The notes under the pieces were generated by a model. That model made no database searches. It worked only from the letters and a program-made list of their open reading frames with translations, and was not told where the DNA came from. Below, one piece after another: positions 51,488 to 63,802 of a stretch of DNA of 64,000 nucleotides; the first letter of the stretch is position 1, and each line of letters starts with the position of its first letter. Position numbers and translations under genes: made by a program. Source of the stretch: Stramonita haemastoma (taxonomy: Eukaryota; Mollusca; Gastropoda; Neogastropoda; Muricidae); assembly GCA_030674155.1 (NCBI GenBank), contig CM060342.1:13203031-13267030 (forward strand). Reading direction: 5' to 3'.

Positions 51488-53367
51488 GGCATATGTGAGT
51501 GAGTGAGTGAGTGTGTGCGTGTGTATGTCACGTGTGTGTTGGTATATAATGCAAGTTTTGATGTGTGTTTGTGTACTCCTGTTGTGTGTGTGTGTGCGCA
51601 TGCGCGTGCACACACATACATGCATCTTAGTGAGTGGATGCATGTTTGCTTGCTTGCTTATAAGTCTGTCAGTTTGAAGCATAGATCTGCATCTCTTTCT
51701 GGTTTAAGTGGCCACGTAAGACTTTTTATTATTATAGTTACTTGTACATTTAGGATAGCCTTTAAAAGATAAGATTCTCCATGCACCAATTACTGTACTC
51801 TTCATTCTCGAGTACATTTACAACAAAAACTGCCCTAGTTTTTGACAGTGTTGTGCCACCACACGTGTTATACATCTGTAAGAAATGACTCTACCATACT
51901 ACATAGAAGAAGTGTCGTGAAAAACTTTATTTTGGGTGGCAGCATCGAGAGTTTTGGTGATCACTGTTGGAAAATTAGCCGCCGCTGTAGTCTAGTGGTT
52001 AGGGCATTGGACTCGTAATCTAAAGGTTGCGGGTTCGATCCCAGCTTTCGGCTATGGCGTTGTGCCCTTGGAAAAGGCACTTTACGGCTATTTTCTCACC
52101 CCGCCCAGGTGTAAAAGGGGTACCAACCTTGTTTGGGGGTTAACCCTGTGATAGACTGGCATCTTATTCAGGGGGGAGTCTATGACTCTCAGTCACTTAA
52201 CGCCACAGAAACCAGGATAAGCACAGCCTGATGAGCCTTAGGCTCGGGACAGACTTTAACTTTTTTTTTAACTGTTGGAAAATTACGAAATGATTAATTT
52301 AAAGGGGGGTAGGCTAGCCTTGTGGTTAGAGCGTTGGGCTTGTGATGTGATGGTCTGGGTTCAAGCCTCACAGAGATGCCTGTTTCAGGGGATTTTTATC
52401 CCTGTGGAGTTAACATCAGAACCAACTCCACTCCCCCCCCCCACCCACCCCCCCCCCCAAAAAAAAAAAATCCTTCAGATCAAACAATAAATCAAGATCC
52501 CATGTGTTGAAAAACAATGATTCCCTATTCAGTACTCCCGAGACTACATATGTGATTCTATCACATTGTGGCTGATGACAGGAAAAACTGAAAATCTAAT
52601 CTCAAAAAAAAAAAAAAAAAAAAATGCACGCAGAACATCTTGCACTCACATTAAAACTCCTGCCTTTCTGGCGAGTAGTTCATGACATGCCTATATGAAT
52701 AGATAACACATTTTTAAAAATCCTCATGCTCACTAGTGTCATATTCAGACATCATCCCTGAAGTGAGAATGTGGCACCTTAATGGTGAGCAAACTGTTGC
52801 ATATGTAAATCTCACCCATTTCTGGAACTCAGAGCTCAAGTCAAAGAACAAAAAAAACAGTTTTTTTCTTTTAAATTTTTTTTTTCTAAAAAAGAAAGAA
52901 AAAGAAAAACCCCCCAGTATTTTGATTTTTTGCTTAGTGTGTTTCGGGAGGACTGTAATTAGTGGTTAAACTGAGATAAGCATCTGCCACACTGTAGTGG
53001 CTTTGTAAGCGGGAAAAAAAAACACAAAAAAACCCAACGTGCGAGTTGATATAATGGCAAATTGCCTGTTAACTCTGCATCACTGAAAAAGGAAGAAAAG
53101 AAGCCTCAGTTGATTTATCATGCAAACCTCGCACAACTGCAGACACAGACAGCAAAAAGTTCATGTTGCTTTTATGTGAACATTAATCATTGTTTTGTAA
53201 TATTTTTTTTCCATGGCTCGTCAGGATGATATACAGTTTTAGGCACTGGAAGCAATTTTAGACTTTTTATTTTATTTTGTGAATTTGTTACTGGATATTG
53301 AGAATGTTTGGTTGCATATGTAGGACAAGTTAAAGCAAATTAGAAACGTAATTTCAGAGTCACTGTT

Positions 53368-53422
<55 letters not shown>

Positions 53423-53605
53423 TTGTGTGTGGTGTGTGTGTGTGTGTGTGTGTTGTATTTGTGGAGGGGGAGGGGGTAGGTGGGTGAGTGAGTGTATATA
53501 TGTGTGTGATGTATGTGTGTGTGCATGCGATGCGTGCATGCATGCGTACGTGCGTGTGATGTGTGTGCGTGCGTGCGTGCATGCGTGTGGATGTGTGTGT
53601 GTGAG

Positions 53606-53637
<32 letters not shown>

Positions 53638-55210
53638 ATAATCTGAACTGTCCATAGCTTATGCAAGATATCAGTATCATTACAAAACATGAACAAAAGG
53701 ACACAAAACTTTTCAGTAATTGATAACAACACACAACTTAATATAACCTGATAAATAACAAAACAATGTTTGGACACAACAGGGTCGCAATGTGGTGGTC
53801 TTCTATGGCTCCCAGACGGGCACAGCTGAAGAGTTTGCGACGCGTTTAGCCAAAGATTCCAGTCGATACGGAATGAAAGGCATGGTGGCGGATCCTGAGG
53901 AGTGTGAAATGGTGAGAGAATTAACCCTTTGCTGCTATCATATTTTGCTGAGGCACATGCTGAATGAAACAGAGAGTGTTGAATCATGACGAACAGCGAT
54001 CATCAACTTAGCATTGCTGGTGGCGGTTTCTATGACAAACACTGTTCATCAACAGCGCAGTAAAGCAGTTAACAAGTTGACTCTCCCTGTAGGGATGCCT
54101 GGGGGCTGTGCCAGGAATTTCCTCTTTTCTATCCCTTTTTTTGGGGGGGGTTTCTGCCTTGTTTTTCTTTTCTTTATGTCATCTCCCTTCTTGTCTATTT
54201 TCTGCCTGTCGGGGGGTTCATTCTCCTGCCTTTTTTTTTTTTTAGAAAGATTTAAAAGATAACAATTCTCTCCCATGCCGAAGTCGGATGCACTGGGCCT
54301 GACTTGTCAGATGCTCAACAACAGCGCAGTGTGTTTTTGCTCATGTGACAGACAATGAGGCTTGCTGTCTGAGCATTCAACGAAGGAGAAAAATTGGCTG
54401 AAAAAAAAAAAAAAAGTTCGGATGATAGCTGTATGTAGTGACAGACTATTGACAGTGATGGATTTTATTTGAACGCCTGAGGAGGGCAGCATAACATAAT
54501 GAGACGGCCTGGGATTAAGCTTCCTTGTCCTGGGCACCCCTGGGAAGCGAAACAGAGGCCGACCCCTTTAGGACCTGGAGAAGGACTGTGGAGGAGGAAA
54601 TGAAGATAATGGGAAAGACCTGGAATGAGTTGCGGTGGCTCGCCCAAGATAGGACTGCCTGGAGGTCCCTTGTCTGTGCCTTATGCCCCCTCAGCGGGGC
54701 CACGAGGATTGAGTGAGTGAGATGAGTGGGATTAAGCTTTAGTTACAAGCCACCACTCAAGGAGAATTTTCCCCAAGAGTTAACATCAGTATGAATCTGC
54801 TCCCTGAAAGTCCTAAAGATGAGACTTTAAGCTGAGGCCCTATGTGTGAATGCATGCATAACATCTTGTGCACATGTTAAAACCTGTTCTGCCTTTTGGA
54901 AGAGTATGCTATTCGTGCTGTTAGGAACAGATGACAAAAAATGTGTTGTGGAAAAAAAAAAAAGCGTGCACACTGGTCTCATGTTCAGACATTGTACCTG
55001 AATGTGAAATCTGGATGCCTAAAAATGGTGGCATATGCAAAAATCTCACCATTTGTGAATTTCAGAGCTCTAGCTGAGGAACGTGAAACAAAAAAAGAAT
55101 GAACCCATGCATTGCACACATACACACATCCACACACTGTCATGTACACACTCATGTACGCATACATGCAAGCAAGAACAACACACACACACACACACAC
55201 ACACAACACA

Positions 55211-55266
<56 letters not shown>

Positions 55267-58200
55267 CCAACACAATCTTTTTTCTCTCTCACTGTATTCT
55301 GCAGTACAGTATAAAGGTAGGTGCCACAGGTGTATAGAAGTGATTGCACCCAATATTGACTGTTGTTTTGTTTATCAGCAGTTGATCACGATCATGAAAA
55401 AAACAACAGTTGTCATCAGTCTACATGAAGTTTTTATTGTTGAGATGCATTCACACAGTGTGCGAGCAATTAGTATTGATATATATCTTTCTTATATGCT
55501 TTTGTTTTATGCTTTTTAGTTCACCAAATGTTGTATCAGGAAAAAGTTGGGATTTGACTCATTTATTTTCCAAACATTTCTGGTATTGATATTGACTGGA
55601 GAAGTGTCTTCTTGTCAATTAATTCAGTTTCTAGATTACAGACAGACATAGCACAGAACAAAAACATGTATAATCATACACAAGTGAATATCTCCAAATT
55701 TCTATCCCATGGGGATGCCGGGGACCTGTCAGTATAAATAGCATCTCCATCTTCTGGAAATTCTATGCTAGAAATTCCCTCTTTTCTATTCCTCTTTTTC
55801 TTTCTGTCTTGTTCCTTCTCTCCCTGTCACCTCCTTCTTGACTTTTATTCCTGCTTTTTTGGTACGTTCTCCTGCCTTTTTTCCGCCCAAATTAAAAGAT
55901 AACATTTCTCTCCATCATGCTGAGGTTGGATGCACTGGACCAGACTTGTCAGGCGCTTAACAGCAGTGCAACACATTTTTTGCTCATAATGACAAACAAC
56001 AATAGCTGCTGCTGAGTGTTTGACATTAGTAAAGAAGAATGCATAAAGACATAATGGAGAAAAAGAATCCATGTATCAGATATTTGAATGAATCACTAAA
56101 AGTTCTTTCAAAATGGTGAACTAGATACCAGTCCTTGATAAAACTAATGATGTTAACCAGCTACCATAAAGCAGTGGTTAGCACCTTGGATTTTGGACTG
56201 GAAGATTGTGGGTTCAAATCCCATAAGAGGGATTTTTTTTTTATACTCTGGCTGGCTCCTACCCAGAGTGAGTGTGCTGTTGGCTCAGTGGGAAGACTGG
56301 GACCACACAGTCAAGCTTCATCCACTTTATGGATGCAAGTTTTAGAGTGTTGCTCAAATTCCTGACCAACACTGTAGGTGTCTGTATCTCTCAGGGCCCC
56401 TGTGGACTTCCAACCCTGGGGATGAGACATAATGAATCTGGGTATGGCTGTGGCAGGGAGATTGAAATGAGCAGCATGGGAACAGCAGGGTGGGGACATC
56501 ACAGAGGATGAGGCAGAAAAGGGGAAAAAAATTATGATGCTGACTTTTTTGGCAATCAAGCATGTGTGTATGTGTGTGTGTGTGTGTGTTTGTGTTTGTT
56601 TGTATTTGTGTGTGTGTGTGTGTATGTGTGTTCAATTTAACATCTATCCACTAAAAAGTGATTTTAGACAGATTGTGTGTGTGTGTGTGATGTGCATGTA
56701 TGTATGTGTGCGTGTATGTGTGTGTGCGTGTATGCATGTGCATGCATGTACGTGTGCATGCCTGCGTGTGTGTGCCTGCATACGTGTGTGTGTGTGTGCA
56801 GGACGAGTTGTGTAACCTGAAGGACATAGACAACAACCTGGCCATTTTCTGCATGGCGACGTATGGAGAGGGAGACCCCACTGACAACGCTCAGGAGTTC
56901 TACGAGTGGCTGCAGAGCGGGGATGGGGACCTGGAGGGACTGAACTATGCTGTGAGTGACTGACTGAACCAGTCCGCTGTTTGGGGCTGATTTTGTTTGT
57001 TTGTGTGTTTGCTTGTTAGATATGTAAGTGGATTGGTGGTCTAGAGTAACGCACCTGCCTTGAAAGCGAATAGTCCGGGTCAGAATGTGCGGTGGTTCGA
57101 TCCTTGTTTAGGCCCGAAACTTTTCCCCCATCCATTAGACCATGAGTGGTGGTCTAGGTGCTAGTCTTTTGGATGAGCGATAAACCGAGGTCTTGTGTGT
57201 TGCACATAGTTATTTAGCATATATATGTGTACAAATGAAAATAGTCTTGCTTGTCTGCCATTTCTTCTTGTTTAGTTGCTTTTTTTCTTAAATTGTTATT
57301 GCTTGTCAGGGAAACGTTTTGGCAGGAATTTGGATTTGTTACATTTGTACTTGTCATCAAAGTGTTAAGTTATTGATGATGTGCTGTTTCAAAAATATGG
57401 TATTTTGCCAACTCAAGATGGTATATGCATTTTTTTGTTAAGGGTGAATGTAAAATTTAGTTCATAAGTTTGAGAGGGGGAGAGGTGGGGGTTGAGTCTT
57501 AAGAAAAATTACACAAGCCTTAGTATCATGAAACCAGCACACATTTCTTGTCCTTTGACTGTCAATTGGGCAGATCTCCTTTTTACAGCAGTGGTGTGTA
57601 GTGTGTCAAAAAAAGGACTTTCTGCAGCAAAAATGGCTCCAGCACAAGATGGTCTCTTCTCTTTCAGTTTATGGATTTTATTTAGATTCCTTTTAATTGA
57701 AGGATAATGGATAAGCACTTACTTGGGGTGTTTTTTTTACATCCAGTCCCTGTGTGCATGTGGTTTTGTAAATTTTGTCATCGATTCCCACTGGCACATA
57801 AAGGCCTTTACTGCCAAAAGGTGGAACAGATTTCAGTGTGTGCACATGCTGTTCTAGGTGCATTTGCTCATGGGACCTTGGTTTATAATCTCAACTGAAG
57901 GACTTTTGGGAAGTGGAGATATCACTGAAGTTTTAATCCAGGGAAAAATCACTCTGATCACGTGTTTTGGTGGTGGCTGGAAAAATATGCAGCATGAGGT
58001 AGATTCAGAAACACTGAACAAAAAAAAAAAAAAAATTTTTTTTTTTTAATTAAAAAAAAAGAAAAACAAGAAATACTATGAACATGATTTTGGTAGAAGG
58101 TCCTTTTTTTTCTCTCAGTAGATCAGCTTAGTGGTATTGCACACTATGTAAAGTATAAACTGCTCCGTCAGTTATGGATTTGCATTTCTTCTGGTGATAC

Positions 58201-60095
58201 TGTTTTATTTTATTTTATTTATTTGTTTTATTCTTTTATATCGAGGATAATGAGATAAACACTCTTGTGCTTTTTTTACATCCAGTCCCTGTGTGTATGC
58301 AGTTTTGTAAATGTCATCTGTTCCCACAGGCGCATGTTGGCCTGCTCTTACAAAAAGTGGGACAGGATTTAACGTGTGCGCAAGATGTTCTGTGTGCATT
58401 CACGTATGGGGCCTCGGTTTACAGTCTCATCCGAAAGACTTTTGGGGAGAGTGGAGTCAGCACTGTTGTTAACTCCAGGGGGAAAATCCCCTCAAACAGG
58501 AATCGAACCCGGGTCGTCAAATTGCGAGCGCAATGTTCTGACCATTAGGCTATCCCGTCCCAGTGTGTGTGTGTGTGTTCTGACCATTAGGCTATCCCGA
58601 TTCAGTGTGTGTGTGTGTATTGTTGGACAGGTGTTTGGACTGGGGAACAAGACATACGAGCATTTCAACGCCATGGGGAAGTACGTGGACAAGCGTTTGG
58701 AGGAGCTGGGGGGGAAGAGGATCTATGACCTGGGTGTGGGGGACGATGACGCCAAGTGAGTGCACGTGTCTCTAGCCAGTCTCTTTGTGTCCCTGTGTCT
58801 GTCATATCATTGGTGTTAACATCTCCAGTTCTGCATAGAAGAAAATCCCTATGTCTGTGACATCATTGATTATAACATGTCACAGTTTAAAAAAAAACAA
58901 CAACAACCAAACCTCCCCCAAAACATGTCACAGTTCTGCAAAGAAGACTACAGCTTCCAACTTGCGAATGTGTTGTTATGTTAAATAAGCATAAAAAATT
59001 GTTTCACCAAAAACAGTTCTTTTGTATTGAAAAAAAAGAAGTTCTTTTGTACTGAAGCATGTAAAATTGTCATATTTTGGGGTGATGTTTTTATCATGGT
59101 TGTTGGTATGTGTGACCATGTAATTCCATGTATTTTTGAAAGAAGAGAAAATACCATGAAGGGGGAAAACAAATTCTTTTAAAGTGTTCTAGCGAATGAG
59201 AGTGTGGACTTGAGAGAACTATATAGATAAGTAAGAATTGGAAGAGTGAAAAAAATAAAAATAAATAAAAATAATAAGATTTTTTTTTTTTTAATTAGAA
59301 GTGTGAAACAAACTGGGTTAGTTACATGAAATGTGAAGTTGGTTGATGGTGGACAAAATCGGTCGCATACACTAAATCTCACAATTTGGTGTACCATGGA
59401 GCTCTAGCCAAGAATAGGGGAGGGAGGGGTAACCCAGTAAAAGCTTTGAGTGCTTTAACCCTTATTGCCCTGGTGCACCCATTAGCGCCCATTTCTCGTC
59501 CTGGCTCTGTGTAAATGGTCCATTTAGTCATTTATGCACGTGTGTGCTGTGAAGACTTTTATTTCCCAAGGCTGGGGACCTTTCAGTATAAAAAGCATCC
59601 CCACCTTCTGGAAATTCTGTACAAGGAAATCCCTCTTTTCTATCCCTCTCTTTGTTTCTGCCTTGTTCCTTTTTCTTCCTGTCACCTCCTTCTGGTCTAT
59701 TTTCTGCCTTCTTGGTCCATTCTCCTGCCTTTTTTCAGAAAGACTTAGAAAATAACATTTCTCTCTCATACCGAGGTTGGTTTTGCTGGGCCTGACTTGT
59801 CAGGCACTTTAAACAGCAGCAACACTTTTACTCAAATGACAGACAGTAGTAGCTGACTGAGCGATTGACAAAGAATGATGACTTTTAGGTGTGTGTGTGT
59901 GTGTATGTCAGGGCAGAAAAAGGTATTTGAAGAACAGCAGAAAGGGGAGTGTTTTAATGACTTTTTCTGCTTTTAAGGTAGTGAGTGAAAGTGTATATAT
60001 TATGGTATGTGTGTGTGTTTGAGTTTTGTGTGTGCACATGCAGGCATGTGTACCTGCTCATGTTTGCATGCAGTGTTTGCATACATACATGTTTG

Positions 60096-60130
<35 letters not shown>

Positions 60131-61033
60131 CATTGAAGAAGACTTTGTGATGTGGAGGGAGAAGTTCTGGCCAGTGGTCTGTGAGCAGTATGGTGTGGAG
60201 GCTACTGGTGAAGACATCAAGTGAGTGGAGAAAGAACGGCTGAACCATACCTCAGATATTGTTCAGATATATATGAATATGTAGCGCTTGTGTTCCCCAA
60301 GTCAGCGTTGAGCGTGGTTACCAGTTGGATGGGTGACCGTTTGCGCGCCTTGGATTCAGTACAGTTCCCCTGTTCGCCCAGCTGTAAATGGGTACCTGCC
60401 CTCTTTAGGGTCAGGGAAGGTAAAGCAGCGAGGGAGAGGAGATGGGCGCCGCCCTCAACATGCTGGCTCCTAGAGAAGCTGAGGTCTGTGACACCTCGCT
60501 CCCCTACGACCATCTAGGTTATGGGACACCTTTACCTTACCTTTTTATGTGGATATGTGATGCTCCACCACATAATGAGTCGCATCGCACCAGGGGTCAA
60601 TTTTCAGTTATCGACATATTATTAATCTGCTATGAAAATGCTATTCAATGCAAAAAAAAGATTGAAGATTGGACAAATCTATGATAAGTTATTTTAAAGT
60701 GAAATGATAGATGGTGGAAAGTGAAAAAATGAGAAATTGACATGAGCATGGTAAAATGTGGTCAGAATGAGGGCTGTGGTATCTTTAAACACCTTTTAAA
60801 GCAAATGGAAACAAACTTAAGCTTTGATATTTCAGTACAAGATAGAATAATGACTATGATTTTGTAATTGATCAAAATTTCAAAATTGAAATCCTCACCA
60901 CCCCCTCTTGCCTAAAATGGTTCCTTATGCAAAACCTGCCCTACAAGAAAATCATGAGGCTCTGGGTTCAGTATCTAGCCTGCCCTTTCTTATCGGTTTG
61001 ATGAGAAAAATTGATCCGAATATCATTGCGTGT

Positions 61034-61116
<83 letters not shown>

Positions 61117-62504
61117 GGTGGTGAGTGAGTGAGTGAGTGAGTGAGTGAGTGAGTGAGTGAACCTAAAGACAAACCTGCTTTTTGTCCAATATTTTGGGCA
61201 TGTATTTGCCTTTGTTAGTGGTACAAATTGCCTGCAGACTAAGTATTAGACATATTTCTGTATATATGTTATTGATAATCATTTTTATTATATATATTCA
61301 TATATCTGAGTATATTTAGTGATAAGTATGTGTGTGTGTGTGCAGCACAAGACAGTTCACTTTAACAGAGTACAAAGAGGAAGAGGTTCCGGAGAAAGTA
61401 TTCACAGGAGAGGTTGTACGTGTTGGTGCTTTGAGAGACCAGAGACCGTGAGTAATGTATTGAGTGTGTTAGTATGAATCAGAATCAGAAAACTTTATTG
61501 CCATTAAGTCAGAACGAGACTTATTTGACACCAAACGTAAACGTATTTAACATTCTTAAAAGATGTAGATTCTTAGATATGTAATGTATCTATGTTCTTG
61601 CTCTTCTGGAAAAAGAATCGTGCACATATTTGATCATATCTAGCAGACAGTCCTCGTTGTTGAAAAACTTACTCATATTCTTGTAGTTATTCATATTATT
61701 CATTTCCTTAATATTGACATTAGATAGAAATGTTTTTCTTAAATCATCATATACTGTACAAACATCAAGTAAGTGATACTCGTCTTCTATTTTTTTACAC
61801 CATTTGCATTTTCTTTCTTCTTTCGGTATATTCATATATCTCCCTTGCTCTATGTGTGTGTGTATGTGTGTGTGTGTTTGTGTGTGGGTGCATATGTTGA
61901 GTGTGTATGAGAGACCAGAGACCATGAGTAATGTATTGAGTGTGTTTGTGTGTGGGTGCATTCATGAGTGTGTATGCACATGCACATGCATGCATATGTG
62001 TGTGTGTGTAGGTTTGATTATTTTGTGCATTCTTCTATACAAACTGCACACGATAATCAGTTTTTGTGTATGTGTGGTATTGTGTATGTGTGGTATTTGT
62101 GTGTGTGTGTGTGTGTGAGTGTGAGCGTGTGTGTGTGTGTGTGTGTGTATTCATCTTGCATTGTAAACTTTATACTGGTTTGTGCTAAAGTTTTTACCAA
62201 AGATTGTGGCAAAATATTCATCTTAACTGTCTACTTATAAAAAAAAGAATAATAAAATAAAAAAATTTCTAAACTAAAAAAACCTGTCTATTTATTGTGT
62301 ATTATGCTTTTATATTGAACATTTCACAGAGATTATTCAAATTATCTGTCGTGGATTAATCCAAATGATTGTCGTTGATTGTGGCAGACCGTTTGACGTG
62401 AAGAATCCATACCTAGCCCCTCTGACAGTGAACCGGGAACTCCACAAAGGTGGAGACCGTTCCTGTATGCACATTGAGCTGGATATATCGGCCTCTAAAA
62501 TCAG
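50482..62504 (+). CDS. POR: NADPH-cytochrome P450 reductase, both ends incomplete
   Basis: Exons: 50482-50597, 51198-51255, 53783-53911, 56802-56951, 58631-58755, 60131-60220, 61346-61447, 62388-62504; 887 bases, ~295 residues, all GT-AG and in phase. N-terminal membrane anchor ([20 protein letters not shown]), then the FMN domain: [16 protein letters not shown] (phosphate loop), [43 protein letters not shown], then [20 protein letters not shown]. Then the start of the connecting/FAD domain: [17 protein letters not shown] and [15 protein letters not shown]-membrane flavoprotein passing electrons from NADPH through FAD and FMN to P450s, heme oxygenase and others. The ~20-residue start exon was not found upstream; FAD and NADPH domains lie beyond the window. 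Confidence 0.93.
50620..51170. repeat. G-rich/(GT)n array and minus SINE fragment in POR intron
   Basis: Poly-G at 50638-50665, irregular GT repeats to 50965, then a family A tail-to-head fragment (50980-51145, minus) up to the next exon. Confidence 0.8.
51198..51255 (+). CDS. POR: POR small exon (linker)
   Basis: 58 bases, phases 2 and 0: [19 protein letters not shown], corresponding to the SSFVEKMKKT linker of human POR. Acceptor GTGGTGCAG, donor CAT|GTAGTC, a weak site. Confidence 0.8.
51360..51620. repeat. Poly-T/G, (GA)n, (GT)n, (GTGA)n
   Basis: T22G9 at 51346-51376, (GA)n near 51425-51450, GT repeats with GAGT units to 51530 and again at 51579-51600. Confidence 0.85.
51978..52270 (+). 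repeat. SINE family C, copy 3, with 15-bp target duplication
   Basis: Complete plus copy: GCCGCCGCTGTAGTCTAGTG (A-box region), GCGGGTTCGATCCC (B-box), GGCACTTTACGGCTATTTTC, tail GACTTTAACTTTTTTTTTA. ACTGTTGGAAAATTA is found at 51963-51977 and 52271-52285. Confidence 0.92.
52300..52840 (+). repeat. Diverged SINE with head, broken by poly-A and a minisatellite-like piece
   Basis: GGCTAGCCTTGTGGTTAGAG head, GGGTTCAAGCCTCACAG B-box-like, AGTTAACATCAGAACC; interrupted at 52520-52625 by a unit like the 24-kb satellite (GGAAAAACTGAAAATCTAAT), resuming with ACGCAGAACATCTTGCA. Confidence 0.55.
53370..53640. repeat. (GT)n / GCGT compound array
   Basis: GT dinucleotides with GGGGGAGGGGG at 53464-53476 and GCGTGCGTGCATG units; 140 bases before the POR phosphate-loop exon. 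Confidence 0.93.
53783..53911 (+). CDS. POR: POR exon, FMN phosphate loop
   Basis: 43 codons, [20 protein letters not shown] then [28 protein letters not shown] binds FMN phosphate. Acceptor CACAACAG, donor ATG|GTGAGA. Confidence 0.95.
54075..54375. repeat. Interspersed repeat family D, copy 1
   Basis: AGGAATTTCCTCTTTTCTAT, GTCATCTCCCTTCTTGTCTATTT (shortened), TTCATTCTCCTGCCTTTTTT, GGGCCTGACTTGTCAG. Further copies at 55710-56010 and 59560-59870; a partial inverted copy at 27045-27130. Confidence 0.75.
54530..54725 (+). pseudogene. RTE-like LINE C-terminus fragment
   Basis: [20 protein letters not shown] then [20 protein letters not shown] and a stop, tail GATTGAGTGAGTGAGA as in the 1.4-kb remnant. 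The region upstream to 54480 may be the same element. Confidence 0.6.
54735..55090 (+). repeat. Old tRNA-SINE relative
   Basis: CAAGAGTTAACATCAGTATG, GAGACTTTAAGCTGAGGCCC, ACATCTTGTGCACATGTTAA, TTTGGAAGAGTATGCTATTC, ending GAGCTCTAGCTGAGGAAC. Confidence 0.6.
55183..55264. repeat. (AC)n array
   Basis: CA dinucleotides with two small breaks. Confidence 0.95.
56802..56951 (+). CDS. POR: POR exon, FMN loop 2
   Basis: 50 codons, [20 protein letters not shown] then [28 protein letters not shown] contacts the FMN ring. The acceptor is a (TG)n run ending GTGCAG; donor GCT|GTGAGT. Confidence 0.95.
57690..57965 (-). repeat. tRNA-SINE family A, diverged minus copy
   Basis: TTGAAGGATAATGGATAAGC, TTTACATCCAGTCCCTGTGT, GTTTATAATCTCAACTGAAG; the head is missing. 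Confidence 0.65.
58227..58560 (-). repeat. tRNA-SINE family A, full-length minus copy
   Basis: TTTATATCGAGGATAATGAG to the head, reverse complement GGGACGGGATAGCCTAATGG, with B-box GGGTTCGATTCC intact. The last 20 bases of the head are repeated after (GT)n at 58579-58603, 28 bases before the next POR exon. Confidence 0.88.
58631..58755 (+). CDS. POR: POR exon, FMN loop 3
   Basis: 125 bases: [20 protein letters not shown] then [21 protein letters not shown]. Acceptor TTGGACAG, donor CCAA|GTGAGT, phases 0 and 2. Confidence 0.95.
60131..60220 (+). CDS. POR: POR exon, end of FMN domain
   Basis: 90 bases, [20 protein letters not shown] then GVEATGEDI; the first base completes Asn from the preceding exon. 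The acceptor is (TG)n ending GTGCAG. Confidence 0.95.
60285..60545 (+). repeat. 5S-rRNA-like SINE (family B), plus copy
   Basis: CCCCAAGTCAGCGTTGAGCG, TGGTTACCAGTTGGATGGGT GACCG, CAGCTGTAAATGGGTACCTG, GGAGAGGAGATGGGCGCCGC, tail CACCTTTACCTTACC. It begins 60 bases after a POR exon. Confidence 0.85.
61032..61160. repeat. (GT)n then (GAGT)n
   Basis: GT dinucleotides to 61108, TGGG units, then GTGA tetranucleotides to 61160. Confidence 0.95.
61346..61447 (+). CDS. POR: POR exon, linker to connecting domain
   Basis: 102 bases: [20 protein letters not shown] then [13 protein letters not shown], matching the human IRQYELVVHTD..KVYMGEMGRLKSYENQ region. (TG)n-GCAG acceptor, donor GACC|GTGAGT. The exon end is duplicated at 61911-61950. 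Confidence 0.9.
61475..61855 (-). pseudogene. LINE 3' end fragment in POR intron
   Basis: Minus strand: [20 protein letters not shown] then [20 protein letters not shown], a CxxC..H..C knuckle like that in the 5.9-kb LINE, then [20 protein letters not shown]. The plus-strand right part ends (GT)n. It lies between two copies of the POR exon-7 boundary. Confidence 0.65.
61911..61951 (+). repeat. POR: Duplicate of POR exon 7 end and donor region
   Basis: GAGAGACCAGAGACC followed by ATGAGTAATGTATTGAGTGT G matches 61432-61469 except that the donor GT is now AT. It follows the LINE fragment. Confidence 0.85.
62388..62504 (+). CDS. POR: POR exon, start of connecting domain
   Basis: 117 bases: [20 protein letters not shown] then [18 protein letters not shown], donor ATCAG|GTGTGT. 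Its last ~45 bases and donor are the unit of the minisatellite that fills the rest of the window. Confidence 0.93.
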
Positions 62505-63767
62505 GTGTGTGGTGGGGTGGTGTGGGTGGGGGGGGTGGTGTGGGGTGAGGTGTGGTGTGTGTGTGTGATTGCTCCTGTATGCACATTGAGCTGGATATAG
62601 CGGGCTCTAAAATCAGGTGTGTGGTGGGATGGGGTGTGATTGTGGTGTGTGTGTGTGTGATTGTTCCTGTATGCACATTGAGCTGGATATATCAGGCTCT
62701 AAAATCAGGTGTGTAGTGTGGGGTGGGGTGGTGTGATGTGTGTTGGTGGGGTGGTGTGATGTGTGGGGTGGGGTGAGGTGTGGTGTGTGTGTGTGTGTGA
62801 TTGTTCCTGTATGCACATTGAGCTGGATATATCGGCCTCTAAAATCAGGTGTGTGGTGGGGTGGGGTGGTGTGATGTGGTGTGTGTGTGTGATTGCTCCT
62901 GTATGCACATTGAGCTGGATATATCGGCCTCTAAAATCAGGTGTGTGGTGGGGTGGGGTGGGGTGAGGTGTGGTGTGTGTGTGTGATTGTTCCAGTATGC
63001 ACATTGAACTGGATATATCGGCCTCTAAAATCAGGTGTGTGGTGGGGTGGGGTGAGGTGTGGTATGTGTGTGTGATTGTTCCTGTATGCACATTGAGCTG
63101 GATATAGCGGGCTCTAAAATCAGGTGTGTGGTGGGATGGGGTGTGATGTGGTGTGTGTGTGTGTGTGATTGTTCCTGTATGCACATTGAGCTGGATATAT
63201 CAGGCTCTAAAATCAGGTGTGTGGTGTGGGGTGGTGTGTGATGTGTGTGGTGGTGGTGAGTTTGTGTGTGGTTGGGGGTGAGGTGTGGGTGTGTGTGTGT
63301 GTTGATTGTTCCTGTATGCACATCGAGCTGGATATATCAGGCTCTAAAATCAGGTGTATGGTGTGGGGTGTGTGTTGGTGTGGTGTGGGGTGTGTGTGTG
63401 TGATGGTGTGTGTGTGTGTGGTTGGGTGGGGTGTGGGGTGGGTGGTGTGTGTGTGTGATGTGGTGTGTGTAGTGTGTGTGTGGTGGGGTGGGGTGTGGTG
63501 TGTGATGTGATGTGATGTGGTGTGGTGTGGTTGTAGCGTGGTGTTTGGTGTGGTGTGGTGTGTGGTGCATGTGTGTGTGTGTTGTGTGCGCGTGCGCGCG
63601 CATGCATGTGTGCGTGCGTGCATACATGTGTTCCTGTATGCATTTTGAGCTGGGTATATTGGGGTTCAGAAATCGTGTTTGTAGTGTAGTGGGTGAATGA
63701 GTGGGTGTGGGTGTGTGTTAGTGGATGGGTGAGTGAATGTGTACTCTGTGTGTGTGTGTGGTGTGTG

Positions 63768-63802
<35 letters not shown>

